Shown piece after piece: positions 8,161-16,751 of a stretch of DNA of 64,000 bases (the stretch's first letter is position 1; every line of letters starts with the position of its first letter). This stretch comes from Acidobacteriaceae bacterium. Lineage in GTDB: Bacteria; Acidobacteriota; Terriglobia; Terriglobales; Acidobacteriaceae. Position numbers and translations under genes: made by a program. The stretch spans positions 3,527,793 through 3,591,792 of the forward strand of contig JAPWKE010000003.1 of assembly GCA_028283655.1 (NCBI GenBank). Direction: 5' to 3'. Below the pieces are notes generated by a model. It was not told the origin of the DNA. It worked only from the letters and a program-made list of their open reading frames with translations, and did not search any database.

Positions 8161-8382
8161 TTATCTCCTCTCGATCAACCATGCAACCGCCAGATGCGCG
8201 ACCGTCAGCAGCCCACCCCAGGCACTTACCATGCCCTTCCATCGCTGCAGATCACGCTCATGGCCCTCCACGCGTTCTTCCATCGCATGCAATCGTCCGG
8301 GCTGTCCTATGCCCAGCAACTGCTCCATCTGCGACGTCAGTACACGCAACTCACTCAACACCTGGCTCTCAAAATCCGCCAT
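8161..8382 (-). CDS. Small C-terminally anchored membrane protein of the phage-like block
   Basis: 73 residues: an acidic/basic helix (VLSELRVLTSQMEQLL, then MEERVEGHERDLQRWK) that could form a coiled coil, followed by one hydrophobic segment (SAWGGLLTVAHLAVAWLI) and ERR at the end. This layout of N-terminal coiled coil and C-terminal anchor is common among small phage lysis-cassette proteins, but no family was recognised, and holin is only a possibility. It lies 27 nt after the large tail protein gene and 4 nt before the final gene. Confidence 0.6.
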   Translation of the reverse strand: MADFESQVLSELRVLTSQMEQLLGIGQPGRLHAMEERVEGHERDLQRWKGMVSAWGGLLTVAHLAVAWLIERR

Positions 8383-8409
8383 TGCTCCACCACACTTCCT
8401 ACCCCGGCG

Positions 8410-10758
8410 TTACGCCACCGGAGCGCTCACCACCACCGCGCTCGACCACCGCGAGTACCTCCGCGGCGCACTCGCGTCATACATCCTCACGAAGTAGCGC
8501 TCCACCTGCTCCGCCCGCGGAATATCGAACGCCCGCACAGGACTCCGCAACACCAGGTCCGTACCATCCACACCTTCGCCGAACGCATCGTCACGCCTCC
8601 GCACCTCGAAGCCTCCACCGCTCGGCGGCGTGATGCCAGCATCGACACTGATCACGCTGCTACTCAACGACGTCACACTCAACTGCGACAGGTTCGCCAG
8701 CACGGCAGCTTCCGCGGTGCTGTCCTCTGCTGTCTGCGGCAACGCTGCATCCGCTGCGATGGACTCACTCAAGCGCATGCCCAAACCATCGCCCCACTCC
8801 ATCGCCCAATCGTTGGCAAACGTGAGCTTGTAACGCCGCGTCTCCGGCACACTTGCTCCATCAACCAGAGCAACACTTCGCACCAATACCTGCACCGTAT
8901 CGTCATCGCTCGTCAGCGCCAGCACATCTCCCGGCCACACATCCGCCGCGGGATTCACGCACTGCACCTCGCCCGCAATCGCTGCACTGCGGCTTGTGGA
9001 GAAGGTCAGAATCGCTCGTGCCGCAGCCTCGCAGTCTTCGCTGTTGCGAGCCACGGGTTGCAGCACTTTGCCCAGCCATCGACTCGTGCCGCTCGCTCCA
9101 CTTGCCGCTTCCGCAGCCACGCTGGCCACATCGGCCACCCGCGCTATCGCACGTCGTTCTGTGCGATAGCTCACCGTGATGCGCTCATTCGCCTCGGGCA
9201 CGCGCCCGGCGAAGAACGTGACCTCACCGTTTGTTCCAGCGCTCGTGCCATAGCTCACCTGGACGTCCGCACCGTCACCTGCCACACCAATCAGCCGTGT
9301 TGAGCGAACCCCGGTAGCTGTCACACTCGTCACCGCCAGTGGCCCATCCTGCGTCACCAGCACCGCACCCACAGAGCCAACCATTGACACCGCATTCACC
9401 GCCGCAAACGCGCACGTCGCCGGTGAAGCCGCTATGGACAAACCAGCAGCGAAGCTGTCATAAAGCACCGTCATCGGAGTAGCCGAAGAGATACCTTCAT
9501 CGCGAACTTCGAACACCACATTCACACCAGCATCCACACCGCCCAGCGCACCGAAGCCTTCCACCACGCCATCGATCATGGCGTAGTAGCGTTGTCGCAC
9601 GCGATGCATCTCATTCGCGTCCACACGCAAACGCAGCGTGTAACGATGCCCTGGTGCAGGAGGAAATACCGCACCAATCTCTGCTCCATTCAGCACAGGC
9701 ACAACAACTGTCTGTGCATCCTGCTGCCTCACGCGAAAGCCCGCAAAGCAACTCGCGAACGTCATCGTTCCCTGGTAAAGCCCGCTCAACATGCCGTTTG
9801 AGCCAGCCCCGAAGACCACGCTGCCGAGCTCCACCACAATGCGCCCGCCAATCTCCAGCGCATCCAGTGCGGAGAGCATCGTGACGGCGTCAGCCCCTGT
9901 GCCTCCATTCACCGTCAGCCCTGCACCGGTCAAGCTCAACGCGCTACCGGGGTCGCTCACCGCCCACTGCGTGGTGTCGAAGCCCGCGCCCTCAAAGCGA
10001 TCGCTCAGCCATATGCGCTGCGTTGGTCGAAACGCTGCATTCCGCATCGTGAAGATGCTTGTCGTGCCATCGCCAACAAAGCACTCGGTCACATAAGCCG
10101 CAGGCTCTTCCGCTCCACTCAGGGACACATCATTCGTCAACTCGCGAACGTTCGCAAGCTTCAGCTCATCCAAACGCAGCGAACCATCTTCCTCGCTAAA
10201 CGCATGAGTCACTGCTCCCGCAGGCTGCAGCATCACCTGCCCACCCAGCGCACGATAGCCCGCATACGCGGCACCTGCAGCCGCAGAGGCGTTCGCACTC
10301 CACGCCGCACCTGCATCCGTGCGGAACACTCCAGCCGTTCGTGCGTCGCTTCCAGCAGCAACGCTTAATTCTGCGCCAGGCAGGCGGTTCGTTAACCTCG
10401 CCAAGATGCTGCTCGCGTTCAGCGCCAGCATCGTGCCGTTGCTCTTCGCCGCTCCGGAGCCCAGCTTGTCCAGCAGCCACTCATCGCTCACTGCAGTAAT
10501 GCGCGCGCGATACACCTTGCCCTCGCTGGCCGCGCCTGCGAACACCTTCACCGGCTCCGTCGCAAGATAGCCCGTGAAAAGAACGCTCGCATCGTCAGCA
10601 CTCACAATCACTCGCGCCCTGCGAACAGGCGAGGACACACCGCGCAGCAGCAACTCTGCCGTACACCGCGATGGAGCGTTCAACGTACGCTGAATCGTAA
10701 CCGGCCCCTCTTCCGTCACCATGCCGGAGTAATCCACTCCGTCGATCAGTATCTGCAC
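8410..10758 (-). CDS. Large phage tail/baseplate-like protein
   Basis: 782 residues. The N-terminus (MQILIDGVDYSGMVTEEGPV) and about the first 120 residues read like tail hub/baseplate proteins. The middle (about 250-430; WLSDRFEGAGFDTTQW, then GGRIVVELGSVVF) resembles a jelly-roll, concanavalin-like carbohydrate-binding module. A later segment carries SRSAAIAGEVQCVNPAADVW and LALTSDDDTVQVLVRSVAL, typical of hub proteins defining a lattice plane. The C-terminus (VERYFVRMYDASAPRRYS) is fibronectin-like. It follows the tail-tube-like gene by 12 nt. The hub assignment is inference; tail protein in general is well supported by position and style. Confidence 0.65.
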   Translation of the reverse strand: MQILIDGVDYSGMVTEEGPVTIQRTLNAPSRCTAELLLRGVSSPVRRARVIVSADDASVLFTGYLATEPVKVFAGAASEGKVYRARITAVSDEWLLDKLGSGAAKSNGTMLALNASSILARLTNRLPGAELSVAAGSDARTAGVFRTDAGAAWSANASAAAGAAYAGYRALGGQVMLQPAGAVTHAFSEEDGSLRLDELKLANVRELTNDVSLSGAEEPAAYVTECFVGDGTTSIFTMRNAAFRPTQRIWLSDRFEGAGFDTTQWAVSDPGSALSLTGAGLTVNGGTGADAVTMLSALDALEIGGRIVVELGSVVFGAGSNGMLSGLYQGTMTFASCFAGFRVRQQDAQTVVVPVLNGAEIGAVFPPAPGHRYTLRLRVDANEMHRVRQRYYAMIDGVVEGFGALGGVDAGVNVVFEVRDEGISSATPMTVLYDSFAAGLSIAASPATCAFAAVNAVSMVGSVGAVLVTQDGPLAVTSVTATGVRSTRLIGVAGDGADVQVSYGTSAGTNGEVTFFAGRVPEANERITVSYRTERRAIARVADVASVAAEAASGASGTSRWLGKVLQPVARNSEDCEAAARAILTFSTSRSAAIAGEVQCVNPAADVWPGDVLALTSDDDTVQVLVRSVALVDGASVPETRRYKLTFANDWAMEWGDGLGMRLSESIAADAALPQTAEDSTAEAAVLANLSQLSVTSLSSSVISVDAGITPPSGGGFEVRRRDDAFGEGVDGTDLVLRSPVRAFDIPRAEQVERYFVRMYDASAPRRYSRWSSAVVVSAPVA

Positions 10759-10770
10759 ACATGCTCCTCT

Positions 10771-11715
10771 CTACGCAGACCTCACATAGCTGCGCCAGCA
10801 CACCGCTGTTTCGTTATCGAGCTCATCCTTCGCGGGCAGCGCACGAAACGCCGCCGCAAGCCGCAACGCATGGAACCCACCAGCGTCTTCGCTCGCCTCT
10901 TCGGCAACGCCGCTCATTGCTTCCAGCCGCGGATAATGCCACACCACTCGCTCGCCCTGTTGCCCTTCCGCCACAAACACCGCAGACCACTGCTGAAAGA
11001 ACGAAGATCCTTCACGATCGCAAAACCCCACCACCGCGCTCGCTTTCATCTCCGCTGTAGGAGCACCCGCAGGCAGTGCTGTTTCCAGCGTCAACACATT
11101 GCCGACAACGCTCGCAACCCTTGCCACATTCAGCGTTACACGCCGCACGTAGTCCACGTCCGTCAACGCCGTCGTCAGATACGCGCCGTTCATACCAGCG
11201 CCGACGTAGCCAGTTGCGCCCGCATAATCAACGTCCACTGCGACAAGATCTCCCGCGGAAAATCCGTCCGCACTCGTACCCGCGAGTACAAGCGAAGTCG
11301 CCGTAGAGGTCGCATCAAGCGCCGTAGCCGCAACGGCAGCGCCACCTGTGCGTTGCATGGCCACTGCGCTTGCGGCACGCAGCAGATTCATCTGCTGCGT
11401 GCCCGCACTCAACGCAAGCTGCAGCTTCCCCCAGCTCTCAAAGCTGAATCGAACCGTCGCTTCCACTTCGCTGCGAACCTGCATCGCCGTCGTCAACGGA
11501 GCGCCCGTCTTTATGGCATCCACCTTCGTACTACAGCTCCTCGCAAACCCTCGTACCCATCCCAGGTCAATCCACGGCGAAGGCGGAGCGTCCAAATCAA
11601 AGCTGCCCCTCTGTGCCGGATCGAAGACCGCCGGCGTCTTCGCCACGCGATCTACCGGCGCAAAGAACGCACGCACCCGCTCCACTCGCGGTGACATTAC
11701 ATCCATCGTCGTCAT
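10771..11715 (-). CDS. Phage tail-tube-like protein
   Basis: 314 residues, Ala/Val/Thr-rich, with DLGWVRGFARSCSTKVDAI and VRSEVEATVRFSFESWGKLQ near 48-95, a pattern seen in major tail-tube proteins. The central part is a run of short beta-type segments (LVAVDVDYAGATGYVGAGM, YVRRVTLNVARVASVVGN). Its start overlaps the stop of the upstream tail-completion gene by 4 nt (ATGA), a sign of translational coupling. No family could be named with certainty. Confidence 0.6.
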   Translation of the reverse strand: MTTMDVMSPRVERVRAFFAPVDRVAKTPAVFDPAQRGSFDLDAPPSPWIDLGWVRGFARSCSTKVDAIKTGAPLTTAMQVRSEVEATVRFSFESWGKLQLALSAGTQQMNLLRAASAVAMQRTGGAAVAATALDATSTATSLVLAGTSADGFSAGDLVAVDVDYAGATGYVGAGMNGAYLTTALTDVDYVRRVTLNVARVASVVGNVLTLETALPAGAPTAEMKASAVVGFCDREGSSFFQQWSAVFVAEGQQGERVVWHYPRLEAMSGVAEEASEDAGGFHALRLAAAFRALPAKDELDNETAVCWRSYVRSA

Positions 11716-12218
11716 CGTTCTCCTGCTTCCTCAAGCGCCATGACTTCTACGCTTGCCATGCGCTCCAGTACGTCCTCCGTCGCCTTCACCGCACCAAACG
11801 CCAGCGAACTCCACCACACCTTCGTCGTCATCGCAGCAGCGTTATGCCCCAGGGCCACACCCGCGTAGTTTGTCTTGCTGGCATTGCGTACGGGCTGCTC
11901 TACCATCGCGAGCAACTCCGCATCCATCGCCGCCAGCACGCGTCCGCGATCCATTCCACTCTGTTCATTGCTGCCAGCGGTGGTGTAGACAATCTCGCAG
12001 CGCAGGAACGTTGTCGGCAGCGCGGAACTCATGCCAACAGCCGCTTGCGTCCAGCGCAGTCGAAAGCAATTCTTCGGCGGAGCAACCTTGCTCAACTCGT
12101 TCTCTTCGACAAGCACTGCCGGTCGCGTTGTTCCGCGAACCACAACCGTACGTTCAGCGTTCACCGTCGCCAGCCGCTCTCGCATCACTTCATAAAATGT
12201 GTCCTTCGCGTTCTGCAT
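11712..12218 (-). CDS. Tail-completion/minor tail-like protein
   Basis: 168 residues, located between the connector genes and the tail tube as tail terminators usually are. FYEVMRERLATVNAERTVVV at the N-terminus and FRLRWTQAAVG...CEIVYTTAGSNEQSGMDRGRVL are compatible with the small alpha/beta fold of tail-terminator proteins. Its stop overlaps the next gene's start by 4 nt. Assignment rests mainly on gene order. Confidence 0.5.
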   Translation of the reverse strand: MQNAKDTFYEVMRERLATVNAERTVVVRGTTRPAVLVEENELSKVAPPKNCFRLRWTQAAVGMSSALPTTFLRCEIVYTTAGSNEQSGMDRGRVLAAMDAELLAMVEQPVRNASKTNYAGVALGHNAAAMTTKVWWSSLAFGAVKATEDVLERMASVEVMALEEAGER

Positions 12219-12227
12219 GCTCTCCTC

Positions 12228-12614
12228 TCACTCCGTCTCGCGCAGGCCAAGCACATAGCAGTACGCCGACCCCATTGCCTGCCCCGCTTTGCAACTTGTA
12301 ATGGCGTAGAGCACGCCGCTCACCTCCACGCCATACGCCGTCGCAAACAGAGCTGCCGCCGAATCCGCCTGTGCAGTTCCCACAGCCTCGCTCACAGCCT
12401 TTGCCGAAACCATCAACGACGTCGTGTTCGCTACTTTGCGGAAGACCGCAGGCGCAAGCTCGACGTCTTGAAACGCAGGTGCCGCCAACCCAAGCTCTTC
12501 GCTCGCATCTCCCGCAACCGCAGGCAATGGGACACGCAACACCACACGCTGCCCGCCGTTCACTCGCAGCAGAGCCTCTGCCGTTCGTTGTGCCGCATAC
12601 GCTGTCGCGTCCAT
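12228..12614 (-). CDS. Head-tail joining-like protein
   Basis: 128 residues, not recognised by family. GGQRVVLRVPLPAVAGDASEE, then FQDVELAPAVFRKV and an Ala-rich helix. Size and position between the gp6-like connector and the tail-completion gene fit a head-closure or stopper protein. Its ATG begins directly after the TAG of the upstream gene, so translation is very likely coupled. Confidence 0.5.
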   Translation of the reverse strand: MDATAYAAQRTAEALLRVNGGQRVVLRVPLPAVAGDASEELGLAAPAFQDVELAPAVFRKVANTTSLMVSAKAVSEAVGTAQADSAAALFATAYGVEVSGVLYAITSCKAGQAMGSAYCYVLGLRETE

Positions 12615-13211
12615 CTAGCCCATCCTCTCTGCCACATAGGGCCGCAACATCTCGCGCACCTGTGTATCCAGCAGCGCATCGCTGAAGTACTCCGTCTGCA
12701 ACGTATCCAGCCTGGTCGACTTCACGTTCAGCGCCGGAACCGCCTGTGCATTTTTCACCACCTGCGCACACGCAATCTTCACCGCATCTGGTACCACAGC
12801 CAGCCCCGCTGTATACGTCACCTCGACCTCGCTGTATCGCATGCCCAGTGCGCACATCGTCAACGACACTTCTTCGCGATACACCTCCACTGCCGATAGC
12901 TCAACGTTGGTCCACGCACCGTGCAGAGCAAAGGCATCGGCAACAAAGTCACCGAACGCCATCACGCCATCACCACCATCGCGCCGCGGCACATACCTCG
13001 CTCGTACTGCCGTAACAGCGCTGACCGGCCCGTAGCTCAACGTCACGCGTTGTGCTGCTCCCATCCGCAGCCGTTCGGTATAACTCGTCTCCAGCAGCGA
13101 AGGTCGGCGACAGTGTGCCTCGATCATCGCGCTCGCCGCCGCAACCCAGGCATCCGCTGTGTCGACCTCCAACCCAAACTCCGCATACTCTGCGGGCAAT
13201 AAATACGCCAT
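12615..13211 (-). CDS. Head-tail connector protein (gp6-like)
   Basis: 198 residues. The start at 13211 (MAYLLPAEYAEFG) is set by GGAGGGGAG 4 nt upstream; an earlier in-frame Met would add an unrelated leader. A helical N-terminal part (ADAWVAAASAMIEAHCRRPSL, then TSYTERLRM) is followed by a beta-rich middle and a helical end (VKIACAQVVKNAQAV...VREMLRPYV), the arrangement of HK97 gp6/lambda-like connector adaptors. It lies about 105 nt downstream of the capsid gene. Confidence 0.65.
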   Translation of the reverse strand: MAYLLPAEYAEFGLEVDTADAWVAAASAMIEAHCRRPSLLETSYTERLRMGAAQRVTLSYGPVSAVTAVRARYVPRRDGGDGVMAFGDFVADAFALHGAWTNVELSAVEVYREEVSLTMCALGMRYSEVEVTYTAGLAVVPDAVKIACAQVVKNAQAVPALNVKSTRLDTLQTEYFSDALLDTQVREMLRPYVAERMG

Positions 13212-13316
13212 GCACTCCCCTCCAGCAAACAAAAGGAGGCTGCGGTGCGTTTGTGACGCGAACGCACCGCAGCCCACTCCTCACTCCCTATTTCCTACTC
13301 CGTGGTTTCTTCCGCT

Positions 13317-14288
13317 TTAGCGGTCGACCAGCACCTGGTAGTGCGCATAGCTTGCGCCCTTCACCACCACGCCGCCAAACTTCGCCACCACATACTGCGA
13401 AGCCAGCGAGCCCGGCGTGCCAAGCTGGAAGACGCGCGGGTTCGCATCGCCCAGCCAGTGGTACTCGATCAGGTCTTCCGTCACGATGTACGCCGGCAGC
13501 ACGGCAGAGCCAGAGCCCGGCGTACCGGTGTACGGCAGCGTCCACTCAGGAATCAGCGGCAGTTCACCTGCCTGCGTCGACAGCGTCTTCACCGTCATGC
13601 CGCCTTCCACTTCCTTCGTGCTCAACACCACGTTGAACTCCGACTTCATCTCGCGGTCGATCAGGTCCAGTAGCACCGGGTTCGCATAGATAGCCGTCGG
13701 CCGCACTCCATAGCTCGTGTTCGAAAGCATCTGCGCCACAGTGGACTTCAGACCATCGACGATCGAATCGCTCACGCCGATCGTCGTCGTATTGCCGCCT
13801 GCAGCAATCTGTCCGGCAGCGCCGTAGTACTGCGCGGTCGTCGGCGAACTCAGGCTGGTATCCGAGCCGTTCCAAAGCGCCACATCATGCGTACGCAGCA
13901 CCCCATCCACGGTGTCAGCCAGGTCCTTCGCCTGCAGATACGCAAACTGCGCCTGCTGCTTGCCCAACTCCATATCGAAGAGGTTGTAGTTGATCTGCGC
14001 GACCAGCGCCTTCAGCGGTACCGAACGCTCCACGCGTGTCGGCTGCACCACCGGCGCGACAATGTTGCGCGGATCGACAAACCCTGCCGAAGCCGCCGGC
14101 GAAGGAATCGACGTCTCTTCAAAGAACCGTGACGGATGTCCCGTCGCCGGAACCTGCTTGATGCGCTGTCCAAACACACCACGACGGCGCACCAGGTCCG
14201 TAATCTCTGTCTGGTACAGCGGCACTTCTACCGCACCCGGTCCGATGTAATCCGCCGCTGCACTGATCTCCGTAAACTTCGCGTTCAT
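13317..14288 (-). CDS. Major capsid protein
   Basis: 323 residues from ATG 14288, which has GAGGAGAAAG just upstream. The protein opens with ISAAADYIGPGAVEVPLYQT, then TGHPSRFFEETSIP, QINYNLFDMELGKQQ, a central VADGVLRTHD-like helix, PTAIYANPVLLDLIDREM and a C-terminal SQYVVAKFGGVVV, a succession usual for HK97-fold coat proteins (N-arm, E-loop, spine helix, A domain). It is flanked by protease/scaffold upstream and connectors downstream, as expected. No obvious cleaved N-terminal delta domain is attached; a separate scaffold-like gene precedes it. Confidence 0.78.
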   Translation of the reverse strand: MNAKFTEISAAADYIGPGAVEVPLYQTEITDLVRRRGVFGQRIKQVPATGHPSRFFEETSIPSPAASAGFVDPRNIVAPVVQPTRVERSVPLKALVAQINYNLFDMELGKQQAQFAYLQAKDLADTVDGVLRTHDVALWNGSDTSLSSPTTAQYYGAAGQIAAGGNTTTIGVSDSIVDGLKSTVAQMLSNTSYGVRPTAIYANPVLLDLIDREMKSEFNVVLSTKEVEGGMTVKTLSTQAGELPLIPEWTLPYTGTPGSGSAVLPAYIVTEDLIEYHWLGDANPRVFQLGTPGSLASQYVVAKFGGVVVKGASYAHYQVLVDR

Positions 14289-14363
14289 TCTTTCTCCTCG
14301 TGATTTTTCAAAACAAGAAAGACGCAGCCTCAGCCGCGTCCACCTCTCCACCAGCGTTTGCCG

Positions 14364-14711
14364 TCAGACCGCAATCGCGCCTGAACGCAGCAACTCCGCC
14401 TTCACCGCAATGCGTTGCTCCACGCTCAGGTGAGCCAGCGCGGCATCCAGAGCACCACTCTTCTCTTCGCTCTTGGCTACCATCGCACCCACGGTCTTGC
14501 GACCGGCCGACGTCATCGCCGCGGCGCTCAACTCCGCAATCCTTGCTTCGGCCTCCTCCAGCCGCCGCAGCAACTCTGTCTCGCGTTCGTTGCTCTCCAC
14601 CGTCGCGGTAATCTTCTCCACTCGCTCTCCCATGGAGCCTTCGAGTCGTTCCACCGACTCAATCAACCGCTCCATCGCATCCACCAACTCCACCGTCATC
14701 TCGTCCTTCAT
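14364..14711 (-). CDS. Scaffold-like coiled-coil protein
   Basis: 115 residues from ATG 14711, strongly helical with heptad-like repeats (MERLIESVERLEGSMGERV, then ETELLRRLEEAEARIAEL) and an acidic N-terminus, lying between prohead protease and capsid where scaffolds are encoded. A GAGGAG abuts the ATG; the next in-frame ATG at 14699 has better spacing, and a longer start at 14786 would translate a repeat-like stretch of CGCAGAG words. The exact start is therefore open. Confidence 0.6.
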   Translation of the reverse strand: MKDEMTVELVDAMERLIESVERLEGSMGERVEKITATVESNERETELLRRLEEAEARIAELSAAAMTSAGRKTVGAMVAKSEEKSGALDAALAHLSVEQRIAVKAELLRSGAIAV

Positions 14712-14773
14712 CTCCTCGCCTTTCTCCGCGCTCTCTGCGCGTCTTTCTCTGCGCGCTCTGCGTTCTGCTCTTG

Positions 14774-15304
14774 CTATCCACGACACCGACGCCGCAATCG
14801 AAACGATGTCCCGCGATATGCCGCCTTCTCGCGCAGCAGAATCGCCGCTCCGGTAAACGTCGCGCGCGTCAACGTCCAGATACTCGCCTTCATGTCCGCT
14901 ACATGCGCGTCCGCCAGCTCAAAGCTCATACCCATCTCGCTCTGCGCTGTCAGCACACCGCCCATTCGCTCTTCCATCTCCGGAAAGTCACGAGCAAACA
15001 CAAACCCGCTCACCATCAACCGCTGACCCTCCAGGTGTGCGCTGGTGATGATGCCGCACTTCTGCCGCGCATCGTGGCCATCCCATCCAGCTTTGTAATC
15101 GACAGCCATGCCCAGCAAGCTCGGCATCGCTCGTTCTGCTGCTTCCCGCGTCAACACCACGCGGTGCCCCCGCGCTCCACTCGGCGCCTTGTCGCTCGCC
15201 TCATCCACCAGAGTCAGGCAGCCTTCAAACGGCAGCCGGTTCGGATGCTGCGCCACCTCTGGAAACTCCACCTGCATCGCTACTGCACGATGCCCTTCTC
15301 TCAC
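14774..15304 (-). CDS. Prohead protease-like protein
   Basis: 176 residues. A GTG at 15304 is chosen because AAGGAGG sits 5 nt upstream and this start clears the portal gene, which stops at 15316; a longer ATG reading from 15361 would overlap it. PFEGCLTLVDEASDKAPSGA, WDGHDARQKCGIIT and the strand LMVSGFVFARDFPEM, then SEMGMSFELADAHVAD, match the herpesvirus-type/HK97 prohead protease fold with a likely catalytic His in the GHD segment and Ser in MGMSFEL. It would cut scaffold or capsid during head maturation. Confidence 0.7.
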   Translation of the reverse strand: MREGHRAVAMQVEFPEVAQHPNRLPFEGCLTLVDEASDKAPSGARGHRVVLTREAAERAMPSLLGMAVDYKAGWDGHDARQKCGIITSAHLEGQRLMVSGFVFARDFPEMEERMGGVLTAQSEMGMSFELADAHVADMKASIWTLTRATFTGAAILLREKAAYRGTSFRLRRRCRG

Positions 15305-15315
15305 AAGCACCTCCT

Positions 15316-16686
15316 TCAGTTGCAACCAACCTCTTTTGACTTGTCCTCCTGAGCAACGCAAAGGACCTGCTTGCCGTCAGCACAACCGCTGACGCATAGC
15401 TCAAGCCGCAGAACCCGCGACGTTTCCTCCGTGTCCTTTGCGCTCACGGCGTCGAAACGTTCAGCCTGCACCGCCTCAGAGCTACGCGTCGGCAAGCCAC
15501 GCATCACACGCACTTCGTCGATGCTTAGAACGTTCGCCTGCAGTAGACGAATCTGCGCATCGATCTCCTTCATCTCATCGCGGCTCTCCAGCTCGCTCCA
15601 TACAAAGCGAAGATCTTCCCACCCCAGCCGCTTCAAAATCACATCGCGCGTAATGTGCTCGGCGATCAACCGGGCCAGCGGCACCACCGCGTTCTGAAAC
15701 GCCTCGTCCGCCATCTCCGCAGCCGTCGAGCGGTTCACATCGCTCAGCACGCCCAGCATCATCGGCGGCAGGTCGAAGGCGTTCGCAATCATCGCCAGCA
15801 GAAACTGCTGCCACTGTAAATGCAGGTCCGCATCGGTGCCTCCTGCAAAGCGCAACACCTCGGGCTTCTCTTCGCTGTTCAGCACCGGCACACGGCCAGA
15901 GCCTTCCACCTCGTCCTGCCACCAGCGAATCAGTCGCTCCTGCTGCTCCGGCGTGCGGTCCTTCATCCACAACGCGTACTGGGCCACGCCGTTCGCCGCC
16001 AGCTTTCCCGCATACCGGTGCGCCAGCAGAAACTGCGAGATCGCTTCAAACGCAACCTCCAGCTTGCCCAGCCCCAGCACCGTATGCGTGCGAGGATTCA
16101 GCCGTATGTACATCAACTCTTCATCCAGCAGAGGTACAGACTCGCTCGCCAACCCGGCGCCCCGCACCTGTGCATAGCGAGCGTCCTTCGCCTCGCCCTT
16201 CCAGGCTGCATTCACCTGCACCGTCGCCCCATCCACGGGATACATCTGCACCGGCCTGCGTGCCTCGCCCGTCAACTCAATCTCTGCCGCTCCAAAGCCG
16301 CCGACCAGAACGTCCTCCAGCACCTGCTCCATCAACGTCTGAAAGCTGTCGTTCGCGTTTGGTGCCTGCAGCGACCGAGTCACCGCTGCGATGCGATCCT
16401 GTTGGCCTCCAGCATCCAGACCCACCGCTCCCACACGAGGCTCCACACGCCACTCCATCGACGCAATGCGGTTCTTGATGTAGTTCAGCGCCCGCCTCGC
16501 CGCAGGCGTCTCCGCAAACCGTCGCAGGTTCACCACTGTCGGCTTCGGTGCTGCAAACGCCTGCTGCATCGGCGCAAAGAGCACGCTGTTGCCAACCACC
16601 CCGCTCGTCTTGCGCTCGTTGTCCGCCGCGGCTTCCATCCCGGTCCTCCTGGACCAGGCCTCTCTCACTGTTGCTCCCCAACCCAT
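15316..16686 (-). CDS. Phage portal protein
   Basis: 456 residues from ATG 16686 (GGAGGCGAG upstream). NLRRFAETPAARRALNYIKN, ASMEWRVEPR, FQTLMEQVLEDVLVGGFGAAEIEL, YIRLNPRTHTVLGLGKLEVA and the late FDLPPMMLGVLSDVNRSTAAEM segment are the standard landmarks of HK97/lambda-type portals, which form the dodecameric DNA channel. The long open frame continues 142 codons upstream but that part is antisense of the DUF3037-like gene and has no homologue-like content. It is separated from the terminase by three cargo genes. Confidence 0.85.
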   Translation of the reverse strand: MGWGATVREAWSRRTGMEAAADNERKTSGVVGNSVLFAPMQQAFAAPKPTVVNLRRFAETPAARRALNYIKNRIASMEWRVEPRVGAVGLDAGGQQDRIAAVTRSLQAPNANDSFQTLMEQVLEDVLVGGFGAAEIELTGEARRPVQMYPVDGATVQVNAAWKGEAKDARYAQVRGAGLASESVPLLDEELMYIRLNPRTHTVLGLGKLEVAFEAISQFLLAHRYAGKLAANGVAQYALWMKDRTPEQQERLIRWWQDEVEGSGRVPVLNSEEKPEVLRFAGGTDADLHLQWQQFLLAMIANAFDLPPMMLGVLSDVNRSTAAEMADEAFQNAVVPLARLIAEHITRDVILKRLGWEDLRFVWSELESRDEMKEIDAQIRLLQANVLSIDEVRVMRGLPTRSSEAVQAERFDAVSAKDTEETSRVLRLELCVSGCADGKQVLCVAQEDKSKEVGCN

Positions 16687-16751
16687 CTCGCCTCCACGCA
16701 AAAAGGCGCAGCCTCTATGGCTGCGCCTCGCTCTCTCATCCCGATCTTTCC

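Noticed and set aside
8194..14132. Long plus-strand frames such as 8194-9303, 11613-12899 and 13887-14132
   Set aside because: Antisense to the phage-like operon; His/Arg-rich, without homologous features.
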